Origin: an uncultured Mollicutes bacterium
GTDB taxonomy: Bacteria; Bacillota_I; Bacilli_A; RF39; UBA660
NCBI GenBank assembly: GCA_947652375.1
Contig: CANTCS010000005.1
Location: 1 to 64,000 of the forward strand
Direction of reading: 5' to 3'
Length of the DNA: 64,000 nt
Part shown: positions 29,282-39,726 of the stretch, piece after piece
How the letters are laid out: each line of letters opens with the position of its first letter
Numbering within the stretch: position 1 is the first letter of the stretch
The notes under the pieces: model-generated
What the model was told of the DNA's origin: nothing
Seen by the model: only the letters and a program-made list of their open reading frames with translations
The model's database searches: none
Program-made: the position numbers and the translations under genes

Positions 29282-31453
29282 TTATTGATACTTCTTTACA
29301 ATATTTCTAATAGTAAAAACATCTTCATCAAAAAAATCTAATCTAATACAACAATTGTTAATTTTTTTAGATAAATCATTATTTATATAATTAAGAATAT
29401 AAGTATTAATACCATCAAAATATACAGGAAATTTTCTATTTTTAAAATCTATTAAATTATATTCATAACTATTAACATTTATATCTAAAATATTTCCTTT
29501 AATAATCATATTAAAAACTCTTCCGTAACCTAAAATTTCAAAAGATGTAAAGCCAAATTTACTTATATATTTCTCTAAAAAATCATTAATTTCTATCTCA
29601 CTAAGTTCAGGAGATAACATAATACTTTTAATATTCATCTTATTTAAATAGTAAGCAGTATAAATATTTGTAACATTTAAAGAATAATTTAAAACAAGAT
29701 TTTCATTAGAAAAATCAAAATATTCAGATACTAAACTTCTCTCCATTAAATTATTAGTAATATCAAAACTACATCTTTCAGTCATAAAATAAACCTTTTC
29801 ATTATCTTTATATAAATCATATAACTTTCTTTCAGTGACATAAACTCTATCTACATTAAGTTCTAAACAAACATCAAGTTGCTCTTTATTTCTAACTAAA
29901 CAAGAAATATTATTATTTTTTTTATTATGATTCATATTTTTAGTAAAAACTACTTCTTTTTTTATAACTTCAACTTTTTTATTTTTACGTATTGAAATTA
30001 ACTTATCAACTAATTTTCTTCTCATTTCATTAATTATTTTTATAGGTATAAAAATATTATCATCTAAATCAATTAAAAATTTATTACATATAAAAGGACT
30101 ATCTCCTAATTTATTAAGCTTTTTAATAATATCTTCTTTTGTTGTTGCTATTTTTAAAGCTTTAAAAATTGTATCTTCTTCTAAACTAAATTTATCTATC
30201 CCATCACTAATTGTAATTTTTAATTTTTTTCCTAAAATAGCTTCCACTTCAAATGAAATATTTATTCTTTTTTGATCAATATTTTGAAATTCTTTATTTA
30301 ATAAATAATCCTGAGTTTTTACAACAATATCATTTTTTTCTAAATTGATTTTATTATCAACATAACAAATATCATTAGAAGAATTAGTAAGCATCATTTT
30401 TTTATCGTATAAAAAATTTACAACTAAGCCACTCTTACTTTTTAAAAATCTTATTGCATCATATTGGTTTAATTGATATCCTTTTTGTAATTTGATTTTT
30501 ATTTTATCTTTATTAACATCTATTACTTTACCAATTTCTAATCCGATATGATTTGGAGAATCTATATTTAATAATTCTTTATCACCAGCATTAAATAGAC
30601 GCCCTTTAGTAAAATCTCTATTAAAAATAGTTTTTAGTTTATTAGTTTCTTCAAATAAATTCATCGCTTCTTCATCTATTAATTTTCTATAAAATCTTGT
30701 AATAAAACCAACATATAAAGGACTCTTCATTCTCCCTTCTATTTTAAAACTATCTATACTACTACTTAATAATCGTTTAATAAATTTAGTAGTATTTAAT
30801 TCTTTTGTACTAAGTAAATATTTTTTATCACTTAAAATTTTTCCATTTTTTGCTAAAGTAAAAGGCATTCTACAAGTTCCTGTACACTCTCCTCTATTAC
30901 CACTTCTACCACCTAACATACTACTCATTAAACAAAGTCCTGAATAAGAAATACATAAAGCTCCATGAATAAAAACTTCTTTTTCTATTGGAATATCAAT
31001 ACTATCAATCTCATCAATACTTAACTCTCTTGAAAAAACAACACGCCTAACTCCTAAATCATAAAATAACTTACAAGTTTCCTTTGATGAAGTATTAGCT
31101 TGAGTAGATGCATGAATTTCTAAATTAGGATACATCAGGAGGAGCAAACAAATCATTCCAAAATCTTGAACAATTAAAGCATCAACTCCATTTTTATGTA
31201 AAAAATAAGCTTGTTCTAAAAAATCTTCCACTTCATTATTTTTAACTAAAGTATTCATAGTAACATAAACTTTTACACCATATAAATGACTAAATTTAAT
31301 TGCTTCAACTATTTCTTCATTAGTAAAATTCGTTGCAAACTTTCTTGCTCCAAAACTTTTACTTGCTAAATATACTGCATCACAACCATTAAAAACAGCT
31401 TGTCTTAAACACTCCATATCTCCAACTGGTGCAAGTAATTCCTTCTTCTTCAT
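29282..31453 (-). CDS. peptidase U32 family protein
   Basis: KKKELLAPVGDMECLRQAVFNGCDAVYLASKSFGAR...EVFIHGALCISYSGLCLMS...RGECTGTCR. Confidence 0.93.
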   Translation of the reverse strand: MKKKELLAPVGDMECLRQAVFNGCDAVYLASKSFGARKFATNFTNEEIVEAIKFSHLYGVKVYVTMNTLVKNNEVEDFLEQAYFLHKNGVDALIVQDFGMICLLLLMYPNLEIHASTQANTSSKETCKLFYDLGVRRVVFSRELSIDEIDSIDIPIEKEVFIHGALCISYSGLCLMSSMLGGRSGNRGECTGTCRMPFTLAKNGKILSDKKYLLSTKELNTTKFIKRLLSSSIDSFKIEGRMKSPLYVGFITRFYRKLIDEEAMNLFEETNKLKTIFNRDFTKGRLFNAGDKELLNIDSPNHIGLEIGKVIDVNKDKIKIKLQKGYQLNQYDAIRFLKSKSGLVVNFLYDKKMMLTNSSNDICYVDNKINLEKNDIVVKTQDYLLNKEFQNIDQKRINISFEVEAILGKKLKITISDGIDKFSLEEDTIFKALKIATTKEDIIKKLNKLGDSPFICNKFLIDLDDNIFIPIKIINEMRRKLVDKLISIRKNKKVEVIKKEVVFTKNMNHNKKNNNISCLVRNKEQLDVCLELNVDRVYVTERKLYDLYKDNEKVYFMTERCSFDITNNLMERSLVSEYFDFSNENLVLNYSLNVTNIYTAYYLNKMNIKSIMLSPELSEIEINDFLEKYISKFGFTSFEILGYGRVFNMIIKGNILDINVNSYEYNLIDFKNRKFPVYFDGINTYILNYINNDLSKKINNCCIRLDFFDEDVFTIRNIVKKYQ

Positions 31454-31527
31454 AAACGTCACCCTTTTTTTGAAAATAGTATAACATAATCTATTAAAAA
31501 CTTTCAATTAATAGCATATAATTAATT

Positions 31528-31887
31528 ATGAATAATCAATCTGAAACAATTAAACGTTTAACTTTTGAAAATTACATCTGGATAATTTACATAGTAATTG
31601 CTATTGGAAATATTTTTGGAGATGAATTAATAAAAAAATCCATCACTAATCATGATGAAAAATCTAATAATTTAGCTAATAATATTTTTACAATAAGCTT
31701 AATAATTACTATTTTAATATACTTCTATTTTTTAGAAAGAAATATTTATGATTATAAAAAACACAAAAATAGCAAATCTTATCAAATTAGATTATTTGGA
31801 AGTATTTTAACTTTTGTAGGAATATTATGTTTTTTATATTTTCAATTAAACGTCTCTAAAGAAAATGATACAGTCTCATCCATTTGA
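31528..31887 (+). CDS. small multi-TM protein, possible paralog of 32231..32608
   Basis: 119 aa, three predicted TM segments. Confidence 0.55.
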   Translation: MNNQSETIKRLTFENYIWIIYIVIAIGNIFGDELIKKSITNHDEKSNNLANNIFTISLIITILIYFYFLERNIYDYKKHKNSKSYQIRLFGSILTFVGILCFLYFQLNVSKENDTVSSI

Positions 31888-32178
31888 TTTTAAGTTTTCA
31901 ATTTCTTTATTTAAAGCATTAACCATTTTTTTAAGCATTGCAATTTCTCTTTCCGTATTCCAATTACCTGAATTTAAGTTTTGAGAATTTGATGTATTCC
32001 TTCTTTCTTGTTGAACCTGCTGATAAAAAGCATTAGTCGATAAAACTTGTGCTGTTAACATCAACCAATTCCCCAAAGCATTTTGTTCATTAGCTGTCAA
32101 ATCATCAATTAATAAATATCCCACTACAACAGCACTAAAAGAAAAAGCTTTAGCAGGTATATTAGGAATTATACTCAT
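31876..32178 (-). CDS. unknown small protein with C-terminal coiled coil
   Basis: LTANEQNALGNWLMLTAQVLSTNAFYQQVQQERR...EREIAMLKKMVNALNKEIENLK. Confidence 0.6.
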   Translation of the reverse strand: MSIIPNIPAKAFSFSAVVVGYLLIDDLTANEQNALGNWLMLTAQVLSTNAFYQQVQQERRNTSNSQNLNSGNWNTEREIAMLKKMVNALNKEIENLKSNG

Positions 32179-32230
32179 TTCACATCACCTATAAAATTAT
32201 ATTATTAAACTAATAAGAATATATTTTAAT

Positions 32231-32608
32231 ATGAATGAAAATTTTAGTAGATTAGAAGACATTAAAATAGAAAATAACATTTGGCTTTTATACCTTGTAA
32301 TTATAGGTATTTCTTTTATTGCAAATGAATATGAAAAAAAATACTTTTTATATAATGATCAAAAAGCTAAAGAGATATATCGAATTTTAACCATAATAAT
32401 ATTCGCAACTGTAACTATCGTTTACCTATATTTCGCAAAAGATGGTTATGATAATGTTAAAAATTTAAAACCTTGGGATGATAAAAGAAAAGTTAATTTA
32501 ACTAAACTTAATTCCTTAGCTTCAAATCTAATTTTAATTGCAGGTCTTATCTTTTTATATATTGCTATAGTTGATACTGAACTAGATGTCGAAATTGCTT
32601 TTAATTAA
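32231..32608 (+). CDS. small multi-TM protein, possible paralog of 31528..31887
   Basis: Same hydrophobicity layout and N-terminal xxENxIWLLYLVI motif. Confidence 0.55.
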   Translation: MNENFSRLEDIKIENNIWLLYLVIIGISFIANEYEKKYFLYNDQKAKEIYRILTIIIFATVTIVYLYFAKDGYDNVKNLKPWDDKRKVNLTKLNSLASNLILIAGLIFLYIAIVDTELDVEIAFN

Positions 32609-32641
32609 AAAGAATGATTATTAAAACCATTCTCTAAAAAT

Positions 32642-33097
32642 TTACTTACTTTTAACTTTTTCTTCTTCAATAACTACACCAAAATCATTAAATTCTAAAT
32701 TACCATTTTCATTACTTGTTACTTTAGCTCTAACTGGTACTTTATTAACAAAAACCACTTGACTATTATCTCTCCAACCATTAACTAAAACTTCAGTAAT
32801 TTCATATCCTGGAACAGCTTCTATCTTTCTAAAAAAAGCATCATTTTGAGACATTTTTACTTCATGTTCTCCTGCATTAAATACATAATATAATTCTCCA
32901 TTAAAAATTTCTAAATTATCTGTATTAATTTCAGAATGATTTACACAATCTATATTATCTTTAAAATTATCTGGTAAATAATAACCTCCACATAATCCAC
33001 CAATTCCTATTGTTAATGAACCCATTATTAAATAAGGACCTAACTCTTTTACCTTTTCACTATTAAATTTAATCTTTTTAATTTTCATAATTCTCAC
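32642..33097 (-). CDS. unknown membrane-anchored protein
   Basis: ORF with one TM (YLIMGSLTIGIGGLCGGYYL). Confidence 0.5.
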   Translation of the reverse strand: MRIMKIKKIKFNSEKVKELGPYLIMGSLTIGIGGLCGGYYLPDNFKDNIDCVNHSEINTDNLEIFNGELYYVFNAGEHEVKMSQNDAFFRKIEAVPGYEITEVLVNGWRDNSQVVFVNKVPVRAKVTSNENGNLEFNDFGVVIEEEKVKSK

Positions 33098-33136
33098 CTA
33101 CAACTTCTAATTTATAACTTTAAAAAAAAATAAATC

Positions 33137-33499
33137 TTATCTATGATAATGACCTTTATCTAGATTATTAAAATCATTACTTTTAAATAATTCATCTAAT
33201 TCTTTCAAAAATTCATCAAGCTTTTCCTCCCGTGTAATAGTTCTCATATAACTTTCACCATTTTCCTTTATACCACATCTTATTTCTACAGCTGGATTAT
33301 CTTCGCTAATTTTCTCTGCACCTGGAAGAGTCTTTGCATAAGCACCTAAAAATTTTTGATATTCCAAAAAGCTTTTTCTCTTCTGTTCTTCTTCTCTTTT
33401 TCTAGCTTCTATTTCCTCTCTAGTTGGTATATTTTTAAATAAATCACCAAACAAATCATCAAATTCCTTACCAAATTTTTCATCATCCATAATATTCAC
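33137..33499 (-). CDS. unknown charged small protein
   Basis: ORF only. Confidence 0.4.
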   Translation of the reverse strand: MNIMDDEKFGKEFDDLFGDLFKNIPTREEIEARKREEEQKRKSFLEYQKFLGAYAKTLPGAEKISEDNPAVEIRCGIKENGESYMRTITREEKLDEFLKELDELFKSNDFNNLDKGHYHR

Positions 33500-33597
33500 T
33501 CTTTCCCCCTAAATATTGCCCATATTATATATTAAATTATTCTTTTTGTCAATCATTCCCAACTATATAGTAGTATTAAATAGTAGTATCAAAAATG

Positions 33598-33634
33598 AAA
33601 AACTCTAACTAATTTTCCATCAGTTAGAGTTTTT
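33598..33634. terminator. bidirectional hairpin terminator after rubrerythrin
   Basis: AAAAACTCTAACT...AGTTAGAGTTTTT. Confidence 0.8.
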
Positions 33635-33652
33635 CTTAATTCAAAATTTATA

Positions 33653-34228
33653 TTATTCGTAGTTATCAGCTTTAACTTCAAAATATGCTTGTGGATGAGC
33701 ACATACTGGACAAACTTTTGGAGCTTCTTTTCCAATACAAATATGTCCACAATTACGACATACCCAAACTCTATCTCCATCTTTACTAAATACCAAATCA
33801 CCTTTAACATTTTCAAGTAATTTTCTATATCTTTCTTCATGTGCTTTTTCAATAGCTGCAACTCCTCTAAATTTAGCTGCTATAGCAGTAAATCCTTCTT
33901 CTTCAGCTACTTTTGCAAACTCATCATACATATCAGTCCACTCATAATTTTCACCATCAGCTGCTGCCTCTAAATTTAAAGCAGTAGTAGGAATATCTCC
34001 ACCATTTAATTCTTTAAACCACATTTTAGCATGTTCTTTTTCATTATCAGCAGTTTCTAAAAATATTGCTGCAATTTGCTCATATCCTTCTTTTTTAGCT
34101 TTACTAGCAAAATAAGTATATTTATTTCTTGCTTGAGATTCTCCTGCAAATGCAGTCATCAAATTTTGTTCTGTTTTACTTCCTTTTAGTTCCATAATTT
34201 TTACCTCTTTCCTTGACAATCTAAACAA
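33653..34228 (-). CDS. rubrerythrin
   Basis: Ferritin-like ExxH motifs and C-terminal rubredoxin-like [24 protein letters not shown]. Confidence 0.95.
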   Translation of the reverse strand: MFRLSRKEVKIMELKGSKTEQNLMTAFAGESQARNKYTYFASKAKKEGYEQIAAIFLETADNEKEHAKMWFKELNGGDIPTTALNLEAAADGENYEWTDMYDEFAKVAEEEGFTAIAAKFRGVAAIEKAHEERYRKLLENVKGDLVFSKDGDRVWVCRNCGHICIGKEAPKVCPVCAHPQAYFEVKADNYE

Positions 34229-34584
34229 ACTCCTTCATAAGTTGTGTAAATTTTAATTATCTTAAATGAGTATTTATCTTCGATTATCTCTTTATTACAT
34301 TTATAATCATCATCAAACAAATCCATTATCTTTCCACATTCACAGCAAACAAAATGATTATGAGGAACTATATTTCCATCATAATGAACACTATCTAAAA
34401 AAGTAAACTTATCTATATAGCCTTCTTTAACTAACTTGTTAAGATTTCTATATATTGTAGCTTGACCTATCCCTAACTTTTTATCATTAATTTTATCAAT
34501 GATATCATTAATAGAAGGATGACTTTTATCTTCTACTATACTTCTATAGATTATCTCCTTTTGCTTTGTAATTCTTGTATTCAT
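34201..34584 (-). CDS. perR: Fur family peroxide-type regulator (PerR-like)
   Basis: [34 protein letters not shown]...CLDC Zn site. Confidence 0.87.
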   Translation of the reverse strand: MNTRITKQKEIIYRSIVEDKSHPSINDIIDKINDKKLGIGQATIYRNLNKLVKEGYIDKFTFLDSVHYDGNIVPHNHFVCCECGKIMDLFDDDYKCNKEIIEDKYSFKIIKIYTTYEGVCLDCQGKR

Positions 34585-34596
34585 AATAACACCTTA

Positions 34597-34613
34597 TTGA
34601 TAATAATTATCAA
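34597..34613. promoter_or_regulatory. Fur/PerR-like operator
   Basis: Perfect palindrome TTGATAATAATTATCAA immediately upstream of the Fur-family gene. Confidence 0.75.
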
Positions 34614-34869
34614 TATAATTATAACACTCCAAAAATTTAAGGTCAATAATATCACTTATTTTTTTAATTAGAATATTATAAAGTAGGTGATTATCATGAA
34701 TTTAAAACACAAACCTTTCTGTCGATGTAATTCTTGCAAAGCAAGAAGAAGAAGCAGTATCTTCTTCCTCTTTGGAATATTAATAAATTTAATAATTATT
34801 TTTTATCAATTACTTATCTTAATATTTATAACAACAAAATTAAATGTCTTTATTTTATTCTTTGAATTT

Positions 34870-35766
34870 TTATTTATCTGTTTCTTCATATTCTTTATTT
34901 TCTTCTGATACAAAAGAAAGTGTTAACAAAACATAATCAATAATTTTTTTAACATTTAAAGTATCTTGATAATTATTTTTTGAAAAAACAACTTTCTCTG
35001 GAATACAAATCACTGCATAAAATAAATTTAACTCATCAATTTTTAATTGATATTTGCTATTATACAAATTAAATAAACTTGGAAAATCAACATTAATTGC
35101 TTCCCTTTTATAAAAACTTATCAAATCATATATTACAAAACCCTTTTTACTATCTTTAAAATCTATAAAATAGCTTCTATCTCCTACTCTAAAATTATCT
35201 AACCCCACATTCTTTATTAATAAGACTTCTCTAATATTTCTATTTCCAATACTAAACCAATTTTCAAGTCGATTTTTTGCTATTCTAAGTATTTTATAAA
35301 AATTACTAAAATTTTTCAATAATAAGAACTGTGCAGGAGAAAGAAAATCTACACTTTCTAAATAATCCTGTAAATCTAAATAATACATCATTCTATTATC
35401 AATTCTATTATTCAATTCTTCATATATTTCCTTAAAATCTACAGAATTATAATCTACATATGATGTTGTTTTTAAATGTAATAAAGCAAGGGCATAAATT
35501 AATTCTTTTGCTTTAGTATATTTATCATTTATTTTATCACTATAATAAGGATATAACTCATAATAATCATTATGACTATTCTCTAAAGGCAAATAATAAT
35601 CATATCTTATTTGTTCTAAATAATTAAATAATTCTTTTTTATCACTATCTTTTATTTTTAGTAGAAATTTATTTTCGTCTGAATCAATAACAACATAATT
35701 ATCTAAATATGTTAACTTTCTCGTTTTAATATTGTGGTTTTGTAAACAATCTTTTATATTAATCAT
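34870..35766 (-). CDS. YsxE/CotS-like spore coat kinase-fold protein
   Basis: Degenerate kinase-like fold; adjacent to SpoVID-like gene as in B. subtilis spoVID-ysxE. Confidence 0.65.
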   Translation of the reverse strand: MINIKDCLQNHNIKTRKLTYLDNYVVIDSDENKFLLKIKDSDKKELFNYLEQIRYDYYLPLENSHNDYYELYPYYSDKINDKYTKAKELIYALALLHLKTTSYVDYNSVDFKEIYEELNNRIDNRMMYYLDLQDYLESVDFLSPAQFLLLKNFSNFYKILRIAKNRLENWFSIGNRNIREVLLIKNVGLDNFRVGDRSYFIDFKDSKKGFVIYDLISFYKREAINVDFPSLFNLYNSKYQLKIDELNLFYAVICIPEKVVFSKNNYQDTLNVKKIIDYVLLTLSFVSEENKEYEETDK

Positions 35767-36496
35767 TAAGAATAGGAATTATTAATTTAGTTCCAATATT
35801 TAAATCATTTAAATTATTATATTTTTCTATCTCTTCAATATTAGTATTATATTTTTCAATAATTGAATTAATAGACTCATTTTGTCTAACTATATAAACT
35901 AAGAAAGTACCATATGTTTCCTCCTCTTCACCTAAATTAATAAATAAGGAGCTTTCTTTCGTTGAAATATTTTCTTCTTTAGATATTATTTCTTCTTTTA
36001 TAATTTCTTTTTTCTCTTCTCTAGAAATTATTTCCTTATTATCTTCTTTTTCAATAGTCTCTACTTTTTCTATTTTAGGTATTTCTATTTCTTTCATCTC
36101 TTTTTTATCACCATCGCATTCTCTTTCTTCATCACTACTTCGATCTAATTCTTCAATCTCATCAACCTCTATAATTTCAACTCCATCAATTAATAATTCT
36201 ATATTACAAATCATTGTATCTTCATTATTAATTTCATAGAAAAAATCTACTATTTCAACTTTTGAAGTATTTAAATCTAATTTCTCTGTTAATGCTATTT
36301 CAGTTGGTATTTTATAACTAAAGTCTTCTTCTAATCTTGAAGCTTCAGTCATTTTATATTTACCTGATAATAATAAATTTCCTTCTATGTTTGAACCATC
36401 TACAAATTTTAATTCATTCTCTAATGAGATTGCACTAATTTCTCCTATCATTGTAGGAAATTGTATTTCTTTTTGAAAAGCAACTTTTTTTTTCAT
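35759..36496 (-). CDS. SpoVID-like spore coat assembly protein with C-terminal LysM
   Basis: N-terminal EIQFPTMIGEISAISLENELKFVDGSNIEGNLLLSGKYK; acidic middle; C-terminal LysM. Confidence 0.75.
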   Translation of the reverse strand: MKKKVAFQKEIQFPTMIGEISAISLENELKFVDGSNIEGNLLLSGKYKMTEASRLEEDFSYKIPTEIALTEKLDLNTSKVEIVDFFYEINNEDTMICNIELLIDGVEIIEVDEIEELDRSSDEERECDGDKKEMKEIEIPKIEKVETIEKEDNKEIISREEKKEIIKEEIISKEENISTKESSLFINLGEEEETYGTFLVYIVRQNESINSIIEKYNTNIEEIEKYNNLNDLNIGTKLIIPILND

Positions 36497-36532
36497 ATTT
36501 CCCTCCTAAAAAATAATATGAAAAAAGAAGAA

Positions 36533-37135
36533 TTAATATTCTTCAATTACTTTAACTTTTTGCAAATTTTCTTTTGTTTTTCGAGAGAATATTCTATTTG
36601 ATTTAGAAAAAGGCCACCCTTTTTTTACTAATTCATCTAACATTAACATAGTTTGTTTATAAATAGGTTTATCTTTAAAAATTTCTGGAATCACTTCTAT
36701 AAAATAATTAATACTTGCCAAAAAATAAGTATCATTTTCTTTCAAAAATTCCATATTACTATTATTTTTTAATGCTGTCAAAGTAAGTGCATCAAAAGCC
36801 AAATACTCAAAAAATATTTGTTCACAATTAAAATCTATCCCTCGACAATCTTCCTGATATGCTAAATAATTATTTTTAAGTATATTCTTATAACTTAATT
36901 CATATGCTTGGGCCTCATTAATATAAGAAATTATACTATTTATTATATTATTTATTTCTTCATCATGATAATACTTTCTTCGATTATTTCTAATAGCAAA
37001 GTAAATCTTATCACTAAATTTTCTATCAAAAAGTAAGAAAGCACTATCTATTTTAGTCATAACTGCAATAGAATCTAATAAAACTAAAAAATTATCATGT
37101 TTAGCATATAAATCATTAAATTTTTCTATCGACAA
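36533..37135 (-). CDS. unknown protein
   Basis: 200-aa ORF between spoVID-like gene and lon. Confidence 0.5.
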   Translation of the reverse strand: MSIEKFNDLYAKHDNFLVLLDSIAVMTKIDSAFLLFDRKFSDKIYFAIRNNRRKYYHDEEINNIINSIISYINEAQAYELSYKNILKNNYLAYQEDCRGIDFNCEQIFFEYLAFDALTLTALKNNSNMEFLKENDTYFLASINYFIEVIPEIFKDKPIYKQTMLMLDELVKKGWPFSKSNRIFSRKTKENLQKVKVIEEY

Positions 37136-37202
37136 ACTATCAAATGATTTTTTAATATTAATACATTAAAAAAATCATCTACTGTATACTCATTTTCCAT
37201 AA

Positions 37203-39521
37203 CTAATTCCTTTTAAATAAATAATCAAAAATTTCAAGATAATTATTAACCTTAATAAATTTAATATCTTTTTTTATTTCCATAGGAATTTCTTCTAAAT
37301 CTATTTCATTTTCTAAAGGAATAATAACTCTTTTAATATTTGCTCTATGTGCTCCAATTACTTTTTCTTTTAAACCACCTATTCCCAGAACTCTTCCTCT
37401 TAACGTTATCTCTCCAGTCATAGCTAAATCTTTTGAAACTTCACGATTTAAAAAGAGACTAACTAATGCCGTTGTAATTGTAATTCCCGCAGAAGGACCA
37501 TCTTTATTTACAGCTCCCTCAGGAACATGAATATGAATATCATTTTCTTCTAAAATTTTATTATCAATTCCAAATTTGTCCATATTAGATTTAATAAAAT
37601 TTAATGCTATATGACAAGATTCTTGCATAACTTCACCTAAAGATCCTGTAAGTATTAAATTACCTTTACCTTTAAACAATGTTACTTCAACGGGTAAAAT
37701 ATCTCCTCCAAAAACAGTATAAGCCATTCCATTAACTACTCCTACTTCATCTTTGTCAAATGTTTCTAAATATAAATATTTTCTTTTTCCCAATAATTCT
37801 TCTACCATTGAGCAATCTAAATTATAAAAAATTTCATCTTTATTAAGTAAAATTCTTTTAACAATTTTTCTAAATAAAGAAGCAATAATTCTTCCAAGTT
37901 CACGTACTCCAGCTTCCTTCGTATAATGTCTTATTAAAGTCATAATTGCCTCATCTGTAATTTGAACCTGTAAAGGTGTTAAACCATGTTCTTCTAATTG
38001 TAATGGAATCAAATGATTTTTTGCAATATCTAATTTTTCATATTCAGTATAACTAGAAATATTTATTATTTCTAATCTATCACGAAGTTCATATGGGATT
38101 TGGTCAACATAATTTGCAGTAGCAATAAACATAACATGCGACAAATCAAATTCCTCTTCTATATAATGATCGGAAAACTTACTATTTTGTTCTGGATCTA
38201 AAACTTCGAGCAAACTACTAGCTGGATCTCCTTTAATATCCTTACTCATTTTATCAATTTCATCAATTATAAATACAGGATTTGTTGTTCCCGCTTTCCT
38301 AATTCCTTGAATAATTCTTCCAGGATTTGCACCAATATAAGTTCTTCTATGTCCAACAATCTCAGCTTCATCATTTATTCCACCTACACTAATTTTAGTA
38401 TATTTTCTATTAAGACTCTTCGCTATACTAAGAGCAAGTGAAGTTTTACCAACTCCTGGAGGACCTACTAAACAAATTATTGGACTTCTCAAATTATTAG
38501 TATTTTGTTTTACCGAAAGATATTCAAGAATTCTCTCCTTGGCTTCACTTAAAGCATAATGCGAGCTATCCAAAATTGTTTTTACTTTAACTAAATCTTC
38601 TGTGTCTTTAGTAAATTTTTTCCAAGGTAAATTTATCATCCAGTCTAAATATTCTCTAATCATACCTAATTCTGGAGAATTATTATTTAAACTATCATAT
38701 CTATCAATTTCTCTTTTAATTTTATCAGAAACTTTTTGAGAGCATTTCAAGTTTTTTATTTTTTTAGTTAGTCTTTCTACATCAGAATCTTTACCTTTAT
38801 TATCACCAATTTCTTTTTGCATTAATTTTATTTTTTCTCTTAAAAAATATTCTTTTTGACTTTGATTTAATTCTTTTTCAACTTCTGCTTCTATACTTTG
38901 TTCTAACTCTACTAACTTTAAATCTTTATTCATATCAGCAATTAAAAATTTACATCTTTCAATTGGATCAATAGTCAAAATATATTTTTTCTTTTCATCA
39001 TACTTTAATGGTAAGAAACTTACAATTAAATCACACAACTCATCTAAAGTTGCAACTCCACCCAATTGTCCTAAAATAGCATTACCCATATAAGGAACTT
39101 TCGAAACATAATTTTCTAAAGCCTTTATTAAGACATTAAAATAATTATGACTTTCTTCATTTTCGCTATTTTCTATATATTTGTAATTGGCTTTGTAAAA
39201 TTCTCCATCTTCAATATAAGCCGATAACTCAACTCTACTAACACCTTCAATAACTATTCTCGTCTTACCATTAGGAACAACCATTTTCAATTTTAATCTT
39301 CCTAAAACTCCATATTTAGGTAAATTAGTTATATCAATTTTTTGAGAATCAATGGGATTAACAATCAACATTAAGTTATCCTCTATCTTATCAAAAAGAT
39401 CAATTATTTGCTTATCATATAAATTATCATATTCTAAACGAACTTCATTATTTGGAAAGATGACCATATCATTAATAATTAATATTAAAAGTTTATTATT
39501 TAACAGATAAATCACCTCCAA
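37203..39521 (-). CDS. lon: ATP-dependent protease Lon
   Basis: GPPGVGKTSLALSIAKSLNRKY; EGAVNKDGPSAGITITTAL. Confidence 0.97.
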   Translation of the reverse strand: MEVIYLLNNKLLILIINDMVIFPNNEVRLEYDNLYDKQIIDLFDKIEDNLMLIVNPIDSQKIDITNLPKYGVLGRLKLKMVVPNGKTRIVIEGVSRVELSAYIEDGEFYKANYKYIENSENEESHNYFNVLIKALENYVSKVPYMGNAILGQLGGVATLDELCDLIVSFLPLKYDEKKKYILTIDPIERCKFLIADMNKDLKLVELEQSIEAEVEKELNQSQKEYFLREKIKLMQKEIGDNKGKDSDVERLTKKIKNLKCSQKVSDKIKREIDRYDSLNNNSPELGMIREYLDWMINLPWKKFTKDTEDLVKVKTILDSSHYALSEAKERILEYLSVKQNTNNLRSPIICLVGPPGVGKTSLALSIAKSLNRKYTKISVGGINDEAEIVGHRRTYIGANPGRIIQGIRKAGTTNPVFIIDEIDKMSKDIKGDPASSLLEVLDPEQNSKFSDHYIEEEFDLSHVMFIATANYVDQIPYELRDRLEIINISSYTEYEKLDIAKNHLIPLQLEEHGLTPLQVQITDEAIMTLIRHYTKEAGVRELGRIIASLFRKIVKRILLNKDEIFYNLDCSMVEELLGKRKYLYLETFDKDEVGVVNGMAYTVFGGDILPVEVTLFKGKGNLILTGSLGEVMQESCHIALNFIKSNMDKFGIDNKILEENDIHIHVPEGAVNKDGPSAGITITTALVSLFLNREVSKDLAMTGEITLRGRVLGIGGLKEKVIGAHRANIKRVIIPLENEIDLEEIPMEIKKDIKFIKVNNYLEIFDYLFKRN

Positions 39522-39726
39522 ATTTTTAATACTGCTTACTATTATAAATGAACACTAAAATAAAATCAAACATTTTAAGAAATTTATTTTACAAAATTTA
39601 TGTTGTTCTTTTTAATAATAAAAGTAACCAATTTTCGTCGATTTTAGATAAGTATAAAGTCAATAATAAATAGTATTTTTGTACAAAATAAAAACTAAGC
39701 CTACATTTAACGACTTAGTTAAAATA

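Noticed and set aside
33589-33861. 90-aa ORF on - strand
   Set aside because: Alternate frame inside rubrerythrin and its terminator.
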